DNA from: Peromyscus leucopus | Lineage: Eukaryota; Chordata; Mammalia; Rodentia; Cricetidae | DNA: 64,000 bases | NCBI RefSeq assembly: GCF_004664715.2 | Contig: NC_051083.1 | Span: 96,731,161 to 96,795,160 of the forward strand | Reading direction: 5' to 3' | Part shown: positions 32,846 through 43,975 of the stretch, in pieces | Layout: each line of letters starts with the position of its first letter | Position numbering within the stretch: position 1 is the first letter of the stretch | Position numbers and translations under genes: made by a program | Notes under the pieces: model-generated | Database searches by the model: none | The model's input: the letters and a program-made list of their open reading frames with translations, nothing else | Told to the model about the DNA's origin: nothing

Positions 32846-33330
32846 TTTAATATGCTCATGTCCTATCTCCCAAATGAGATTCCAAGTTTCCTAAGACTAA
32901 AGATAGACTGTAGATTCTCTTACATTCTCTGTTGTGTCATTGTCTCATCTTCCAGACACATCAGAAGGGCTCAGAAATTTGTGCAGACTAAGCCATTGAA
33001 TCCTGTGAACCCATTACCAGCTATAAATACCTTAGTCAAATTCTTCCATTAACTAGGAACTTAAAGGGTAGTCATTCATAATTGGTCCAAAAGACAGAAA
33101 TGGGTGGCAGGATTGACTATAAAACCCAAGTCTATCAGGAAGTAGATATTCTGTGACTTCCGGTGGGAAAATTGTGACAGACATTGGGTAATCTTAGCTT
33201 ATACCATTACTAGTGTATCAGCTACCTGGATGGGTGAATAGTGCTAGGATAACTGAATAGGGACATGACAACCCAAGGGATGAACTGTGATAGTTTGCTC
33301 ACTGAAAAGTGTGTGTATTTGTGTGAGAGG
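32846..33330. other. Unassigned non-coding sequence
   Basis: No gene or repeat recognised. Confidence 0.4.

Positions 33331-33379
<49 letters not shown>
33331..33379. repeat. (GT)n microsatellite
   Basis: Nearly 50 bp of GT dinucleotide. Confidence 0.97.
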
Positions 33380-33380
<1 letters not shown>

Positions 33381-33651
33381 ATGTGCTTGAGTACAAAGGG
33401 AGAGATTTCAAGATGATTTTGTGACCAGGAAGATTATTAGATGTTTGCATTATTTCCAACAGCAACCGTTATTCCACATAGAATGTTGTATCAGAAATAC
33501 GACCACTGTTTGCGAAACTCTTTTATGTTATCTGTTCATTATTCATCTCACCTGTCCATCATCAGTTCTTCATCCATAGCAATTCTTCAATATGCAGTTG
33601 CATGATAAAGAAAGAAAGGAAGGAGGAAGCAAGGAATGGGGGAAGAGGGAT

Positions 33652-33998
33652 GTAGTATTTTGAATGTAATTGGCCCCAATAAGCTCATAGGAAGAGGCAC
33701 TATTAGGGGGTGTGGCTTTGTTGAAGAAAGTCTGTCACTGTGGAGGTAGGTTTTGTGATCTCCTATGCTCAAGCAATGCCCAGTGTTGCAGTTCACTTCT
33801 TGTTGCCTATGGGTAAAGATGTAGGACTCTCAGCTCCTTCTCCAGCACCGTATCTGCCTACATGCCACCATGTCACACCATGATGAAAATGGACTAAACC
33901 TCTGGAAATGTAAGCCACTCCAATGAAATGTTTTTACTTTGTAAGACTAGCTGTGGTCATGATGTCTCTTCACAGCAATAGAACCTTAATTACGATGA
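33652..33998 (+). mobile_element. MaLR-type solo LTR (plus)
   Basis: Sense rodent MaLR LTR: 'ttttgaatgtaattggcccc', 'aggaagaggcactattaggg', 'ggactctcagctccttctcc' and 'catgatgtctcttcacagca' ending 'atagaaccttaattacga'. No internal region. Confidence 0.75.
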
Positions 33999-34799
33999 GG
34001 GGGCAGAAAGAAGTGGGAATATCATGAAATGAATAAATCATCTGCTCTTGGAAATGTTAGAGATAAACAGGATTTCGAACTTGATACTTTATTTTAAAAT
34101 TGCTGTTGCTTTGTAGGCTCACAGAGCTAAACAGTATAAACCCAACAAACATAGAGGCCCCTGTTTTTATCTGGAAAAAATCTCAAGGGAAATTCAAAAA
34201 TATTTTGACATAAATGAAAATACGATATAGCAAAACTCATGAAATTCAGTAAAAGCAGTGCTAAAAATATTAGCAGAAAAGCTTATGTTAAACAAAAAAG
34301 AGCCTTTTAACTCAAAACCTAAATTTCCCTCTTATTGAATTGAATAAAAGGGAGAAACTGGACTCAAAGCTAGCAGAAGAAAAACAAGAAAGATTAAAAT
34401 AGAGATAAAGTAAAAAATAAAAAAGATAGTGAAAATAAACAAAACCAAGTGTTGAGTCTTTGAAACGGTCAACAAAATTGTTTAATTTTTAGCTACACTA
34501 AGTAAAAAGGATGCCTCACAAAACTAAAATCAGAAATGAAAAGGAACATTACTAATAATGTGGCAGAAATAAAATAAAAATGATTGTGAGAAAGAACAAC
34601 TGACAACTGTGTGACATTTAGAGAACCTAAATGAAATGTAAAAAATTGCAGGAGATCTATAAGCTAGCCATGTTGAGTCATGAAGCCCTGGACAAATCCT
34701 CATAGAGCTGTAACTGTGAAGAGGGTTGAGACAGCAACCCAAATGCATCAATGAAGAAAAGCTCAGGACCAGCATCTTTAATTTAAAAAAAATCAATTT

Positions 34800-35110
34800 C
34801 ACCCATATTTTACTAGAATATACTAATTATATAAAGCAATGGGTTTCCTTATAACCTTTTATAATTCATACACTGCACTTTGATCCTATTCACTTCCCAT
34901 GTTACTTCTTCTTACACTCTTTTGCCCAATTCCCTTTCCATTCCCACATCCAAAATAGTCCTGCTTTTATTTTCATTTCCCCATAAATTCTACATGTTAG
35001 AGAAAACATACAATATCTGTATTTGTAAATTTGTATTATTTTACTTAATATGAGAATCCCCACTTCCATCTATTTTCCTGTAAATGATAACATTCCATTC
35101 ATCTGAAATC
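34800..35110 (-). mobile_element. L1 3' UTR fragment, antisense, inside the plus-strand L1
   Basis: 'ccttataaccttttataatt', 'ctgcactttgatcctattca' and 'ttccatctattttcctgtaa' are antisense L1 3' UTR text. The orientation is opposite to the surrounding L1, so it is a separate insertion or a local inversion. Confidence 0.6.
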
Positions 35111-35384
35111 TATACAACATTATAGGAAAATTAACAGCAATCCTCAAATTATTTTTAAAATTTGTAGAAGACACTTAGTTCACTCAATGTGTGTCCTGAT
35201 ATCAAAGAGAGACACTATAAGAGAACTACAGACCAGTGTTTCTTATGAATATTGATGCAGCTGTCCTCAGTAGAATATTAGCAAACAGAATTAAGTAGTG
35301 TATAAACAGATTATATGCTATATTCAAGAGGGAATTCCTTCTTGGAATGCAAGGGTAATGAACATAGAAAATCAATTAATATAA

Positions 35385-35812
35385 TGTAGCTGGCTAGTTT
35401 TATGTCAACTTGACACAAACTATAGTCATATGGGAGGAGGGAACCTCAATTAAGAGAATGCCTCCACAAGATCAGGCTGCAGGCAACCCTGTAGGACATC
35501 TTCTTAATTATTAATTGATGTGGGAGGGCCCACCCCATTGGAAGTGGTGCCATCCCTGGGCCGGTGGTCCTAGGTTCTATAAGAAAGCAGACTGAGAAAG
35601 GCTTGATGAGCAAGCCAATAAGTAGCATCCCTTCATGGCCTCTGAATCAGCTCCCACCTCCAGGTTCCTGTCCTATTTGAGTTTCTGCCCTGGTTTCCTT
35701 CAGTGATGGAGTATGATGTGGAAATGTAAGCCAAACAAACCCTTTCCTCCCCAACTTGCTTTTGGTAATGGTATTTTATCTCAGCAATAGTAACCCTGAC
35801 TAAGATAGCTAG
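35385..35812 (+). mobile_element. Rodent MaLR-type solo LTR (plus)
   Basis: Same family as 5461-5874 in the other orientation. It starts 'tgtagctggctagttttatg' and 'tcaacttgacacaaac', carries 'ccaaacaaaccctttcctcc' near the end, and closes 'agtaaccctgactaaga'. A tagct pentamer occurs at both edges (35387-35391 and directly after the end), consistent with an ERVL-type 5-bp duplication. It splits L1 ORF2 sequence. Confidence 0.8.
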
Positions 35813-36245
35813 CTACATTTAACACAACAAAGGCATAAAATAACAAGACCATCTCAAGTGAAAATAATTTTATACATCTAAACATTATTTAATGATAATA
35901 AAAATACTCAAGAAAATAGAAACAAAAAGAAACTACCTCAACCAATTATACGAGTATGAGTAAAAAAACCCCTCAGTTTACATACAGCTTAATCTTTTAT
36001 ACTCAAAACACAGATGTTGCAAAATGCCAAAGAAATAATAATTCATCCAAGTTACAGAGTATAAAATCATACAAAACTTTTTTTGCATTTGCATACATTG
36101 GCCAATAGATAACAAATTACAGTTAGGAGCAAGAAATCCTTGTGTACTCTAGCACAGTATTGTGACTATAAATAAGTAATTAACTATAGCTCCAAAAGCT
36201 CAAAGAAATAATAAAACCAACAAAACACCCTTAAAAGTGGAATTG

Positions 36246-36465
36246 TGGGGGCCACAAAGATGGCTCAATGATTGAGAGAACTGGCTGCTCTTCCAGAGGG
36301 CCTGGGTTCAATTCTCATCACCCACATAGTGACTCACAACCACCTGTAACTTTAGTTTCAAGTGATCCATCACCCTCTTCTGGCTTGACAGGCATACATG
36401 CAGCAAAACTCCCATACACATAAAAATACAATAATAATTTAATAACTTAAAAATAGAAGTCTCAT
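36246..36465 (+). mobile_element. B2 SINE
   Basis: 'ggggccacaaagatggctca' with 'ctggctgctcttccagaggg', the B box 'gggttcaattctcatc', and 'ccctcttctggcttgacagg' before an AATAATAA-type tail. Diverged but near full length. Confidence 0.9.
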
Positions 36466-36634
36466 ATCATTCAGCAGTTGTACTTCTATGTAAAGAACAC
36501 CCCATAATGAAAATATGAAGCTGAAAAGATATTTATGTATCCATGTTCACTGCAGCATTCTTTACAGTTGTCAAAAGTTAGCATCAATCCAATTGTCTGT
36601 CAACACATGAATGTATAAAAGTAGAAAAAGTGCC

Positions 36635-36725
36635 AACCCTTAGTCCTAGCAGAGGTACATAGATCTTTGTGAAGTTTAGGTCAGCCAGAGAAATAGTGGC
36701 ACGCTGTTTCAAAATAAATAAATGA
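36635..36725 (+). mobile_element. B1-like SINE fragment
   Basis: 'cccttagtcctagcagaggt' and 'gtgaagtttaggtcagccag' then 'acgctgtttcaaaataaata' follow the order of a degraded B1/proto-B1 inserted in the L1 3' end. Confidence 0.5.
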
Positions 36726-37214
36726 TTAATTTAAAACTTAAAATGTGTTACACAATACAATGAATGATTAGCCTTTTAAAAATGCAAAAATTCCTTAGGG
36801 CACTATGAAGAAACAAAAAAGACATGTATTCATGATTCTATTTATAAAAGGTAGTTTCAGAAATCAAATAGAATTCATGAAATAGAAAATAGAATGATAG
36901 TTTCCAGAAGCTAGGATAAGAGAGAATGGTGGAATGTTCTAATTGGTGTAGTTTCACTTGGGTAAGACTTAAGTTTTCTAGAGCTAGATGGTGGTTTGCT
37001 TGGTAATGTGAATGTATTTAATGCCACAAAATTCTATACTTGAAAATTATTGAAATGATAAATTTATGGTGTGTATATTTTAAGACAATAAGCAAATAAT
37101 TGCAATTTGGATATACAAGGAAAGTAATAATTTAATAAATAAACATTAGCGTAAAATTCTGTTTCATGGTAAACACAAACCATATGTTAATACGTATATT
37201 AAAAAAACTGCATG

Positions 37215-37480
37215 GTGGGAGGCAGTGAGATAGCTCAGCTTTATGACTTTCATTCAATTCCTGGAACCCACAAAAGTTGGATGCATTGGCTCACATCTGT
37301 GGTCACAGAATTTCTACAGTGAGCTAAGGTGCAGAGATAAGAGAATTACTCAGAAGCTCACACGCCAGCTGTCCTGGAGTGCAGAGAGGCAGAAGCAATA
37401 AAAGCCTGCTTCCACAAGGTGAAAAAAAAACCTACTTCTGAAATTTATTCTGTGACCTTCACGTGTCCCCCTCTACACAA
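37215..37480 (+). mobile_element. B4-like SINE
   Basis: 'ggcagtgagatagctcagct', 'ttcaattcctggaacccaca' and 'ggctcacatctgtggtcaca' give an ID-like head with a B1-like body. Diverged. Confidence 0.6.
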
Positions 37481-37574
37481 TAATAGTAAACAAAATTAGA
37501 ATAATAATAAGCAAATAAAATCAAAATTTTACATTGGTAATGAACCTATTAGAAATATCAACACTGTATAAGCA

Positions 37575-37690
37575 CTTGTGGTGGTCTAAACACTTTCTAA
37601 CTACTATCCCATTTAATCCACACAACAACCTATGGGAAAACTACTACTATTGTCCTGTTATAGTGATGAAGTCTCTCCCTTTGAGTAGAT
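37575..37690 (-). mobile_element. MIR SINE, antisense
   Basis: 'cactttctaactactatccc', 'atttaatccacacaacaacc' and 'ctactactattgtcctgtta' are the antisense MIR order. Confidence 0.65.
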
Positions 37691-38106
37691 AACAGTCATT
37701 CAGCAAAGAGAAACCTATAGGCTGGGTAAGCTCTCCAAATTTCCATGTGTTATAAGGATAGAAGAGATGAAAAGGCAACAAATTTTCATGCCAAAGCCCT
37801 AGAAAGGACAGGTTTTTATAAGTTTGGCTACTGAATGGCAGAGACACATCCTATGCCATAGGTCCTCAAAGGAAATGGCCTTTGATGGCTTGTAGAAGGC
37901 AGTGGAAATGCTACGGATGCAGGAATTTATCTGGAACCTGCCGAGTAGAGAGGAATTGGATAAGTAAAAGTCAAAGGTTCTCTGGGCTTTATATAAATAA
38001 TGGAATATATAGCCTGTTTTAGAAGACTTTCAAGATCTGGCATGAACTTGAAGAGTCCTAGAATCTTTGCTCCAAAACGGACAATGAGAGAGGACGCCTT
38101 CTGGGT
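37691..38106. other. Unassigned non-coding sequence
   Basis: No gene recognised. Left flank of the purine tract. Confidence 0.4.
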
Positions 38107-38363
38107 ACATGGGAAGAGAAGGAAGAGGAGGAAGAGGAGAAAAAGAAGAAAGGAAGGAGGAGGAGAAGGAAGGAGGAGGAGGAGAAGGAGAACGAGAACG
38201 AGAATGAGAATGAGAAAAAGAACAAGAAGAACAAGAAAGAAAAACAAGAACAAGAAAGAAGAAAGAAGAAGAAGAAGAAGAAGAAGAAGAAGAAGAAGAA
38301 GAAGAAGAAGAAGAAGAAGAAGAAGAAGAAGAAGAAGAAGAAGAAGAAGAAAAAGAAGAAGCC
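38107..38363. repeat. Purine tract with (GAA)n core
   Basis: About 257 bp with almost only A and G on the plus strand. The segment 38265-38350 is an uninterrupted run of about 29 GAA triplets. The flanks are GGA/GAG-rich with a few C and T interruptions (for example GAACGAGAACGAGAATG near 38190-38210). The open frames through it encode only R/K or F/S/L low-complexity peptides and are not genes. Confidence 0.97.
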
Positions 38364-39269
38364 TACAGGATAATTGAGTTTAGCTATAAGGTAGTACACC
38401 AGGACTTCATAATATTTCTGGAAGAAGCTACCTTTTAATATGTATGTTTTAACTTCCCTGTAGCCTCAAGAACATGGGGTACACATGGTTCAAGAAGCAG
38501 TTAGCGAAAGAAAGCCATCCTCTGGGTTCAGAAGGAAAGCTTCAGTTCTCCCTTGGAGATGTACCAACTTGGCTGTACTCAGCAGCATTAATTCAGTTCT
38601 CCCACCCATAGCCGACTGATGCCAATTTGAGGGATTGAGTCACAGTTCCTTCTCAGCTGTCCAGCTGTGCTTGCCTAGAGGCCTGGCTTCATGCTGCTCT
38701 AACATCTTCCACACTTGGATGCCTTCCCTATTCTTCATTGCCTGTAGAAGGCCCTCTGGTACATCCCCCAAGGATTGGGAGCCAGTGAAGCATCAACAAC
38801 TTGCACAGGAGGCAAAGGTTCAGGAGAAGGTTCCTTTTGTCACATCTTCCCTAGAAATTCCTTGTCCATTCCCCCACGTCTTTTAAAAGACGAAAAAAGA
38901 AAAAAACGTAGAAAATGTATGAGAAGAACTAACTTAGTTCAATCTGATAATTGCTTAAGATCAGACATTTCCCATACCATTCATTATTTCCCATAATATT
39001 TCATATGGCAATTGGATGAAGGAATGTTGAATGCATGGATCATAGGAGAATGGATTGATAGATGCTGGATGATACATGGCTGGAAAGATGTTAAATGGAT
39101 GGATGGATGAGAAAGTGGATAGATGACTACACTGAGAGAAATTAGAAAAACACACACATAAACACAGAGATCTGCTCATTTCCCAGTCATGTTTGAAGTT
39201 AAAGTATAGCTTCCTGAAACCATCATGAAACACTTCTTGATCATTTTTCTTTAATTCCGTTAGGCTTAA
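38364..39269. other. Unassigned non-coding sequence
   Basis: No gene. Contains a short GGAT repeat near 39095-39110. Frames of 60-145 codons on either strand do not resemble proteins. Confidence 0.4.
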
Positions 39270-39284
39270 AAATATTCCCAACAG

Positions 39285-39433
39285 CCTGGTGGTGGTGGTC
39301 CACGCCTTTAATGCCACACTCAGGAGGCAGAGGCAGGCAGATCTTTGGAGATTTTGAGGCCCACCTGGTCTACAGAGCGAGATCCAGGAAAGGCACAAAG
39401 CTACACAGAGAAACCGTGTCTTGAAAAACCAAA
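39285..39433 (+). mobile_element. B1 SINE with target-site duplication
   Basis: Nearly full-length B1: 'cctggtggtggtggtccacg', 'ggaggcagaggcaggcagat', and a 3' half with 'ccaggaaaggcacaaagcta' before 'cacagagaaaccgtg'. Flanks are aaatattcccaacag (39270-39284) and aaatttcccaacag (39434-39447), a duplication with small differences. The GGAAAGGCACAAAG-type 3' half is the feature that suggests a cricetid host. Confidence 0.93.
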
Positions 39434-39526
39434 AAATTTCCCAACAGTTGTACTACTAACACACTTTTCCTTACTTTTGGTAAGTTTGAGTGACAACCAT
39501 TTTCACTGTGAAAGTTGAAGCTACTT

Positions 39527-39672
39527 TTTTTTTTCAAGACAGGGTTTTTCCATGTAGCCCTAGCTGTCCTGGAACTCACTCTACAGATCAGGCTGGCCTA
39601 GAACTCAAAGAGCTACCTGCCTCTGCCCTCCGAGTGCTGGGATTACAGGTGTGCACCACCACCTCCTGGTTT
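39527..39672 (-). mobile_element. B1 SINE, antisense, with duplication
   Basis: Poly-T then 'caagacagggtttttccatg', 'gtcctggaactcactctaca' and 'gtgctgggattacaggtgtg'. Flanked by aagctactt at 39518-39526 and 39673-39681, a 9-bp perfect target-site duplication. Confidence 0.93.
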
Positions 39673-39894
39673 AAGCTACTTCGTAAGTCAGTTCGCAGTC
39701 ACCCATGCTCTCTACTGTTTTGCCCTTTGGGCGACTGATAAACAGTACACTATAGGAACCAACTTCTGTTCTTATTCCAAGAAAATTGTAGTATGAGAGT
39801 GACTGAGTATTGTGGTCCAACACAGTTGTTTGAAATGGCTCCTTGGTGGAAAACAAAACTTTTCATCAAACCTATAAAGATAAACAAGTATCTT

Positions 39895-40095
39895 ACGTTT
39901 CCATTCATATGCAGAAACTAAAAAAAAAGAAACAAGGACATGAAAATAGAAAAGGTGGAAAAGGAGGCAGACCAATGGGACAGAGAATGTTGAAGGAAGG
40001 AGAATGAATACTATTAAAGTACTTGTTTATGTATATGCATGAAAATGTCATAATGAAACCCATAATTCTATACAATTAACATATGCTAATTAAAA
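39895..40095 (+). mobile_element. L1 3' UTR terminal fragment (plus)
   Basis: 'cattcatatgcagaaactaa', 'aaacaaggacatgaaaatag', 'ctattaaagtacttgtttat' and 'gtcataatgaaacccataat' are the last 200 bp of a rodent L1 3' UTR in sense, 5'-truncated. Confidence 0.75.
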
Positions 40096-40129
40096 TATCT
40101 CACTCCAATGCACATAAATTGGATGCCTA

Positions 40130-40300
40130 ATGTGAGGTATTTGTCTGCGTTGCTCCAAAGCATGAGGAGCTTCCAATCTAGTGTGAAAAATAGATATATT
40201 AACAGGGAGCCAGGATGTAATGACTACTAAACAGTAAGTAGGTAGAAAAGGTTAGAGGAGTTTAGAGCAAGGCGTGATGAGCCACCTGACAGAATTAGAA
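40130..40300 (-). mobile_element. Probable L2 fragment, antisense
   Basis: 'gaggagcttccaatctagtg' and 'gagtttagagcaaggcgtga' resemble antisense L2. Weak. Confidence 0.4.
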
Positions 40301-40711
40301 AATGCTTCTTATATATGAGAGAGTTGCAAGGAATCCCTGGAATCTAACTCAAGAAAAACTGGCCTTTTCTAGCAAAGACAACTAGTGAATGGAAAACGGG
40401 AGAATAACAAATCATAACCATTTTTGGCTGATGCTGAACCATCATCATACTTTGTTATTGTGGTGACTAAACTAGTTCTGATTTCCCAGTTGGTGGGAGC
40501 AGCCTTTCCTTTCATTTGATGTGTTTTGATTGAATATTTGTTTCTTTTTGCCTCCCTTACAATTGATGTCTTCATCTTTACTACCCTGATTTGACATATG
40601 AGTAGTAGTTGGAGCATTCACTTATTTAAAGGTTACAACCTCAGTTTCAGCTTTGGCTCTCTCTTTCCCTCTCAAATGCAAGAATAGTTACCCATTTAAA
40701 GGCATACCGAT
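40301..40711. other. Unassigned non-coding sequence
   Basis: No gene or repeat recognised. Confidence 0.4.
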
Positions 40712-40850
40712 TGTTAAGCATGGTGGCACATGGCTGTGTTCCAGGCTCTTGAGAGGTGGAGGCAGGAGGATTGTGACATAGCCTGGGCTACACTGGGACT
40801 CTGACTCAGCAACAACACAATAGGGAAACAACAACAAAATGATCTAGAGT
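40712..40850 (+). mobile_element. B1/proto-B1 SINE
   Basis: 'aagcatggtggcacatggct', 'gaggtggaggcaggaggatt' and 'agcctgggctacactgggac' then a CAACAA tail: a 7SL-derived monomer, older than the B1 copies at 39285 and 44651. Confidence 0.75.
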
Positions 40851-41194
40851 TGAATTCAGGCATCTGGGATGGATAGAGCAACAAACGTTTACGTTTCTAT
40901 TAGCCTTTAACTGAAACAGCCTTTTCTTCAATTATGAATCGACAAATTACAACAATATTAGTTATAATTTTGGCTTTGTCATTAATCAAAATCATTGATG
41001 TCTTGAATTATATGTGTGTGTAATTCCTATTTCAAAATGAGGGCAGTTATGAGATCTGCTGTTCTTACTTGCTTAATGTGTTAATAAGGCACATATATGA
41101 TCATATCACAAATGTTTCGATAAGACATTTAGTATTGCTGATTTTCTTTTAATTTTATATGTATCATTTAGTTCATTGAAAACCACATTGTTTG

Positions 41195-41425
41195 GATCCC
41201 TCCAGAGTGGTTCAGCAGATAAAGGTGCTTGCTAGACAAACCTAGAGATGACGGTTTAATCTCCAGAAGCCATGTAAAGATACAAGGAGAGAACTAGCCC
41301 CACAATGGTGTCTTCTGCCATGTAGACGTAGGTCATGACCTGCTACCTCATCCTGCTGCCACATCACAGATGTGCACATGTATGCACACACATGCAAAGA
41401 CACGAACAAAAACAAAGGCATTGTT
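41195..41425 (+). mobile_element. tRNA-derived SINE (B4/RSINE1/ID-like)
   Basis: 'ccagagtggttcagcagata', 'aaggtgcttgctagacaaac', 'ggtttaatctccagaagcca' and 'ggagagaactagccccacaa' follow the head and body of an ID-related rodent SINE, ending in an A-rich tail. It resembles the reverse complement of 43976-44105. Confidence 0.65.
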
Positions 41426-41695
41426 TTGAGAGGCATGTAGATGCTTCAACAGAGTTCACTAGTGGTACAAAACATGAAAGTGGCTAACAGGCCCTACCCT
41501 GTATTTTTTTTTTTTTTCATGTAATTGCTTATCTTAGAAACTAAGCAAAACATTTCTGTTTGGTTGCTGTGTTGGCAACTCTCAGAAACATTCCCAAGCT
41601 TGTAAACATTTAGATCAGTGCTTCTGAAGACCATTAAATCTAGGTTTGTATTTGTGTATCTACATGCAAAAAAGGAGCATTGTGTGAACAACCCT

Positions 41696-41696
<1 letters not shown>

Positions 41697-41762
<66 letters not shown>
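41697..41762. repeat. Uninterrupted run of 66 T
   Basis: 41697-41762 is pure T. No SINE follows directly on the minus strand, so the source of the run is unclear. The next bases include the 14-bp palindrome AGCCAAGCTTGGCT (41764-41777). Confidence 0.97.
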
Positions 41763-41765
<3 letters not shown>

Positions 41766-41777
41766 CCAAGCTTGGCT

Positions 41778-42802
41778 CTTTAGGGTACCAGACTTCTTGG
41801 GGCAAGATAATCTACTTAGTGTCCTACTTGTAGCTACCGCTCCTGTTATTTGTGGAGATGGTCAGAAATTGAGGTTTGGATAACTATAGTATTGCCTTTA
41901 ACCATTCTTTTTCCCAGGATGGCCCTGGGAACAATTACTTGTGTATATCAAATGAAGATAATGAAAAAACAAAGGGAAGACAGCCGATGCTGAGCACAGG
42001 CTCAGCAGGCACTTCCAGACACTTGTTAGAAAAGAAAGAGGCCTGGAAGACATGTAAATTTCATCTGACAGGGGCAATTTCGCTCCATTTCCCTTTCTGC
42101 TGATTACTGAAGTGAAAGGAAAAGGGGGGAATTGGCTCGATTGTCAAGGAAATGAAGTAATTTGGTTCAGCTCCCTAGTAACTCAGGCCCTAATGAGGTG
42201 GGTTCTTAATGAGCCAGATCATCCTCCTTGTCCTCTTCTTAAAGGGTTCTTCATGGGCTCATTGTCAGTTTGTCTCCCATGCCTATGCTCTTGTCTTCCT
42301 TCCCTCATTACTAACCCACACGAAAGTACGCTTGTGCGAGTGCACACACATCAGCAAATGACTCATCCTAAGAGAACTTGAAACGTGCTGTACATACGTA
42401 CAAGCACCACTGTGACTTGATTTATTATCACCAGGTTTCCCGATGTGCTGGTCTCGGAACCTCCCAATTTTATAAAGTGGGAGTGTTGTAGAACTCAAAG
42501 TTTCACATCCTCCTTCTGTACACACAGAGGCCACATATATCCACTCTTCCTGACCATAGCCTTTATACATTGGTACCATACAGATCTGTGATGAGCCAAT
42601 CCTTCATTCCCATCATCTACTGTAAGGGCATCTGTGATGGGTGGGGAAATGCACATTTATATCTTTCCCACCCTCTAACTGAAATTGGAGAGGTGCTATA
42701 TGGAGACGTGAATGTGTCTGTGGGAACCATGCATTCCTAAGTATGTTTTGCCTGCCTGCCCTCCACCCTTGCAATTCCTGCAAATGCAAAACTCATTCAA
42801 GG
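41778..42802. other. Unassigned sequence, candidate conserved block
   Basis: About 1 kb with no recognised repeat, placed between much younger insertions. It contains paired homeodomain-like TAATGAG motifs (near 42191 and 42208). The frames here (up to 98 codons) do not look like proteins. Confidence 0.4.
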
Positions 42803-42990
42803 GCTGGCATGATAGCCCATGCCTCTAATTCTAGCACTCAGAAGACAGCAGATGAAGGTAAATCTCCATGAACTCAAGGCTAGGTTTGTCCACATAGTTT
42901 CTCCCAGGCCAACCAGGGCTACATATTGAGACCTTGTATTAAAAAAAAAAGAAAGAAAGAAAAAGAAAAGAAAAAATCTCAAAATAAAAC
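42803..42990 (+). mobile_element. B1 SINE
   Basis: 'gggctggcatgatagcccat', 'cagatgaaggtaaatctcca' and 'ccaaccagggctacatattg' then 'agaccttgtatt' and an A-rich tail. Diverged B1. Confidence 0.8.
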
Positions 42991-43707
42991 AAACAAAACT
43001 GAATACCTCTTACAGGCAATAACAAGGAAAACAACCCAAGGAACCTAAGAAGTAAGTTCAAGGGGCCCTTGTTTCATAGGCACTGTATAGATCTGCAAAG
43101 CCCCAGAGTGCACTCTCTCAGCAGGGGAGGAAAACATTTCCCCTGGCTTATTTTTAGTTTTGTAGGGACAGCCAGACTGACAAAGAAGGCCTTCTGGTAG
43201 ACCCCCTTAGTAAACATTTGCTCAGTTTGTGGGAATGCAACTCCCCGTGCCTTAGCTAATCAGCTACTAACCAGAAGACACTGGGATGTCTGCCACCCAC
43301 ATTTCTTAGAAAAGATTCCCTGACACAAAATTAGCCATTTGAAAATTGACCCTAAGTCATCCCTATTTTGGCTAATTGCTTATAAGGAGCCTTTCAAACC
43401 CCATCACTTCTTCCAGCCCACACTCACTCAGAAAACACTGTAGTTGGACCAGTCATTAGGATGTAGATATACTACTTTTGTGGTTGCTGGAGGCGCATGA
43501 GAATTCCTAAGGAATATTTGAAGGAGTCTTTAAGCAGATAGTGAGGGAAAGTGGACACAAGCTGAGTGCTGAGAAATGCTGGACTCAATAGCAAAAGGCA
43601 GGTAAGAGATCACAGAACTTCTTGGGGGCACCTTAGACCATAGCTGCCAGACCTGTAGGGCAAAGCAAACACTGAAGCAGACAGAGATGTGAGGCTGAGA
43701 TGCACAG
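42991..43707. other. Unassigned non-coding sequence
   Basis: No gene or repeat recognised. Confidence 0.4.
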
Positions 43708-43797
43708 CTTCCCTTAGCATTTTAAAAATTCACCCCAATTGATCCTTCAAGTACTTCCCTTAGCATTTTAAAAATTCACCCCACTCTATCCTTCAAG
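43708..43797. repeat. 46-bp tandem duplication
   Basis: Two adjacent copies (43708-43753 and 43754-43797). They share 'cttcccttagcattttaaaa' and 'attcacccca', then differ over a few bases before the shared 'tccttcaag'. Confidence 0.92.
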
Positions 43798-43883
43798 CCC
43801 TCACAAGAGCTGTACCATGTAGCAGATCAACGAAACTGCAGGCTTGAATCATACTGCACTCCTTTCTTTTATCTAATTCTATT

Positions 43884-43887
<4 letters not shown>

Positions 43888-43972
<85 letters not shown>

Positions 43973-43975
43973 TGT
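43888..43975. repeat. (CT)n(GT)n compound microsatellite, a SINE tail
   Basis: About 68 bp of CT followed by about 18 bp of GT. The adjoining SINE lies on the minus strand with its 3' end here, so in element orientation the array is (AC)n(AG)n grown from the SINE tail. Confidence 0.95.

Larger units (their letters stand above)
34190..37080 (+). mobile_element. Old L1 (plus), multiply interrupted
   Basis: Blocks of an old mammalian L1 lie in colinear order. 34190-34660 is the ORF2 endonuclease/RT linker ('gcaaaactcatgaaattcag', 'aactggactcaaagctagca'). 35110-35384 is the RT region ('gaactacagaccagtgtttc', 'gaatgcaagggtaatgaaca'). 35813-36240 is poorly conserved. 36470-37080 is the ORF2 C-terminus and 3' UTR ('catgttcactgcagcattct', 'atacttgaaaattattgaaa'). 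It is interrupted by an antisense L1 3' UTR piece (34800-35110), a MaLR LTR, a B2 and a B1-like fragment. No reading frame survives. Confidence 0.75.

Noticed and set aside
38000..38399. Arginine-rich and phenylalanine-rich open frames
   Set aside because: They are translations of the GAA purine tract.
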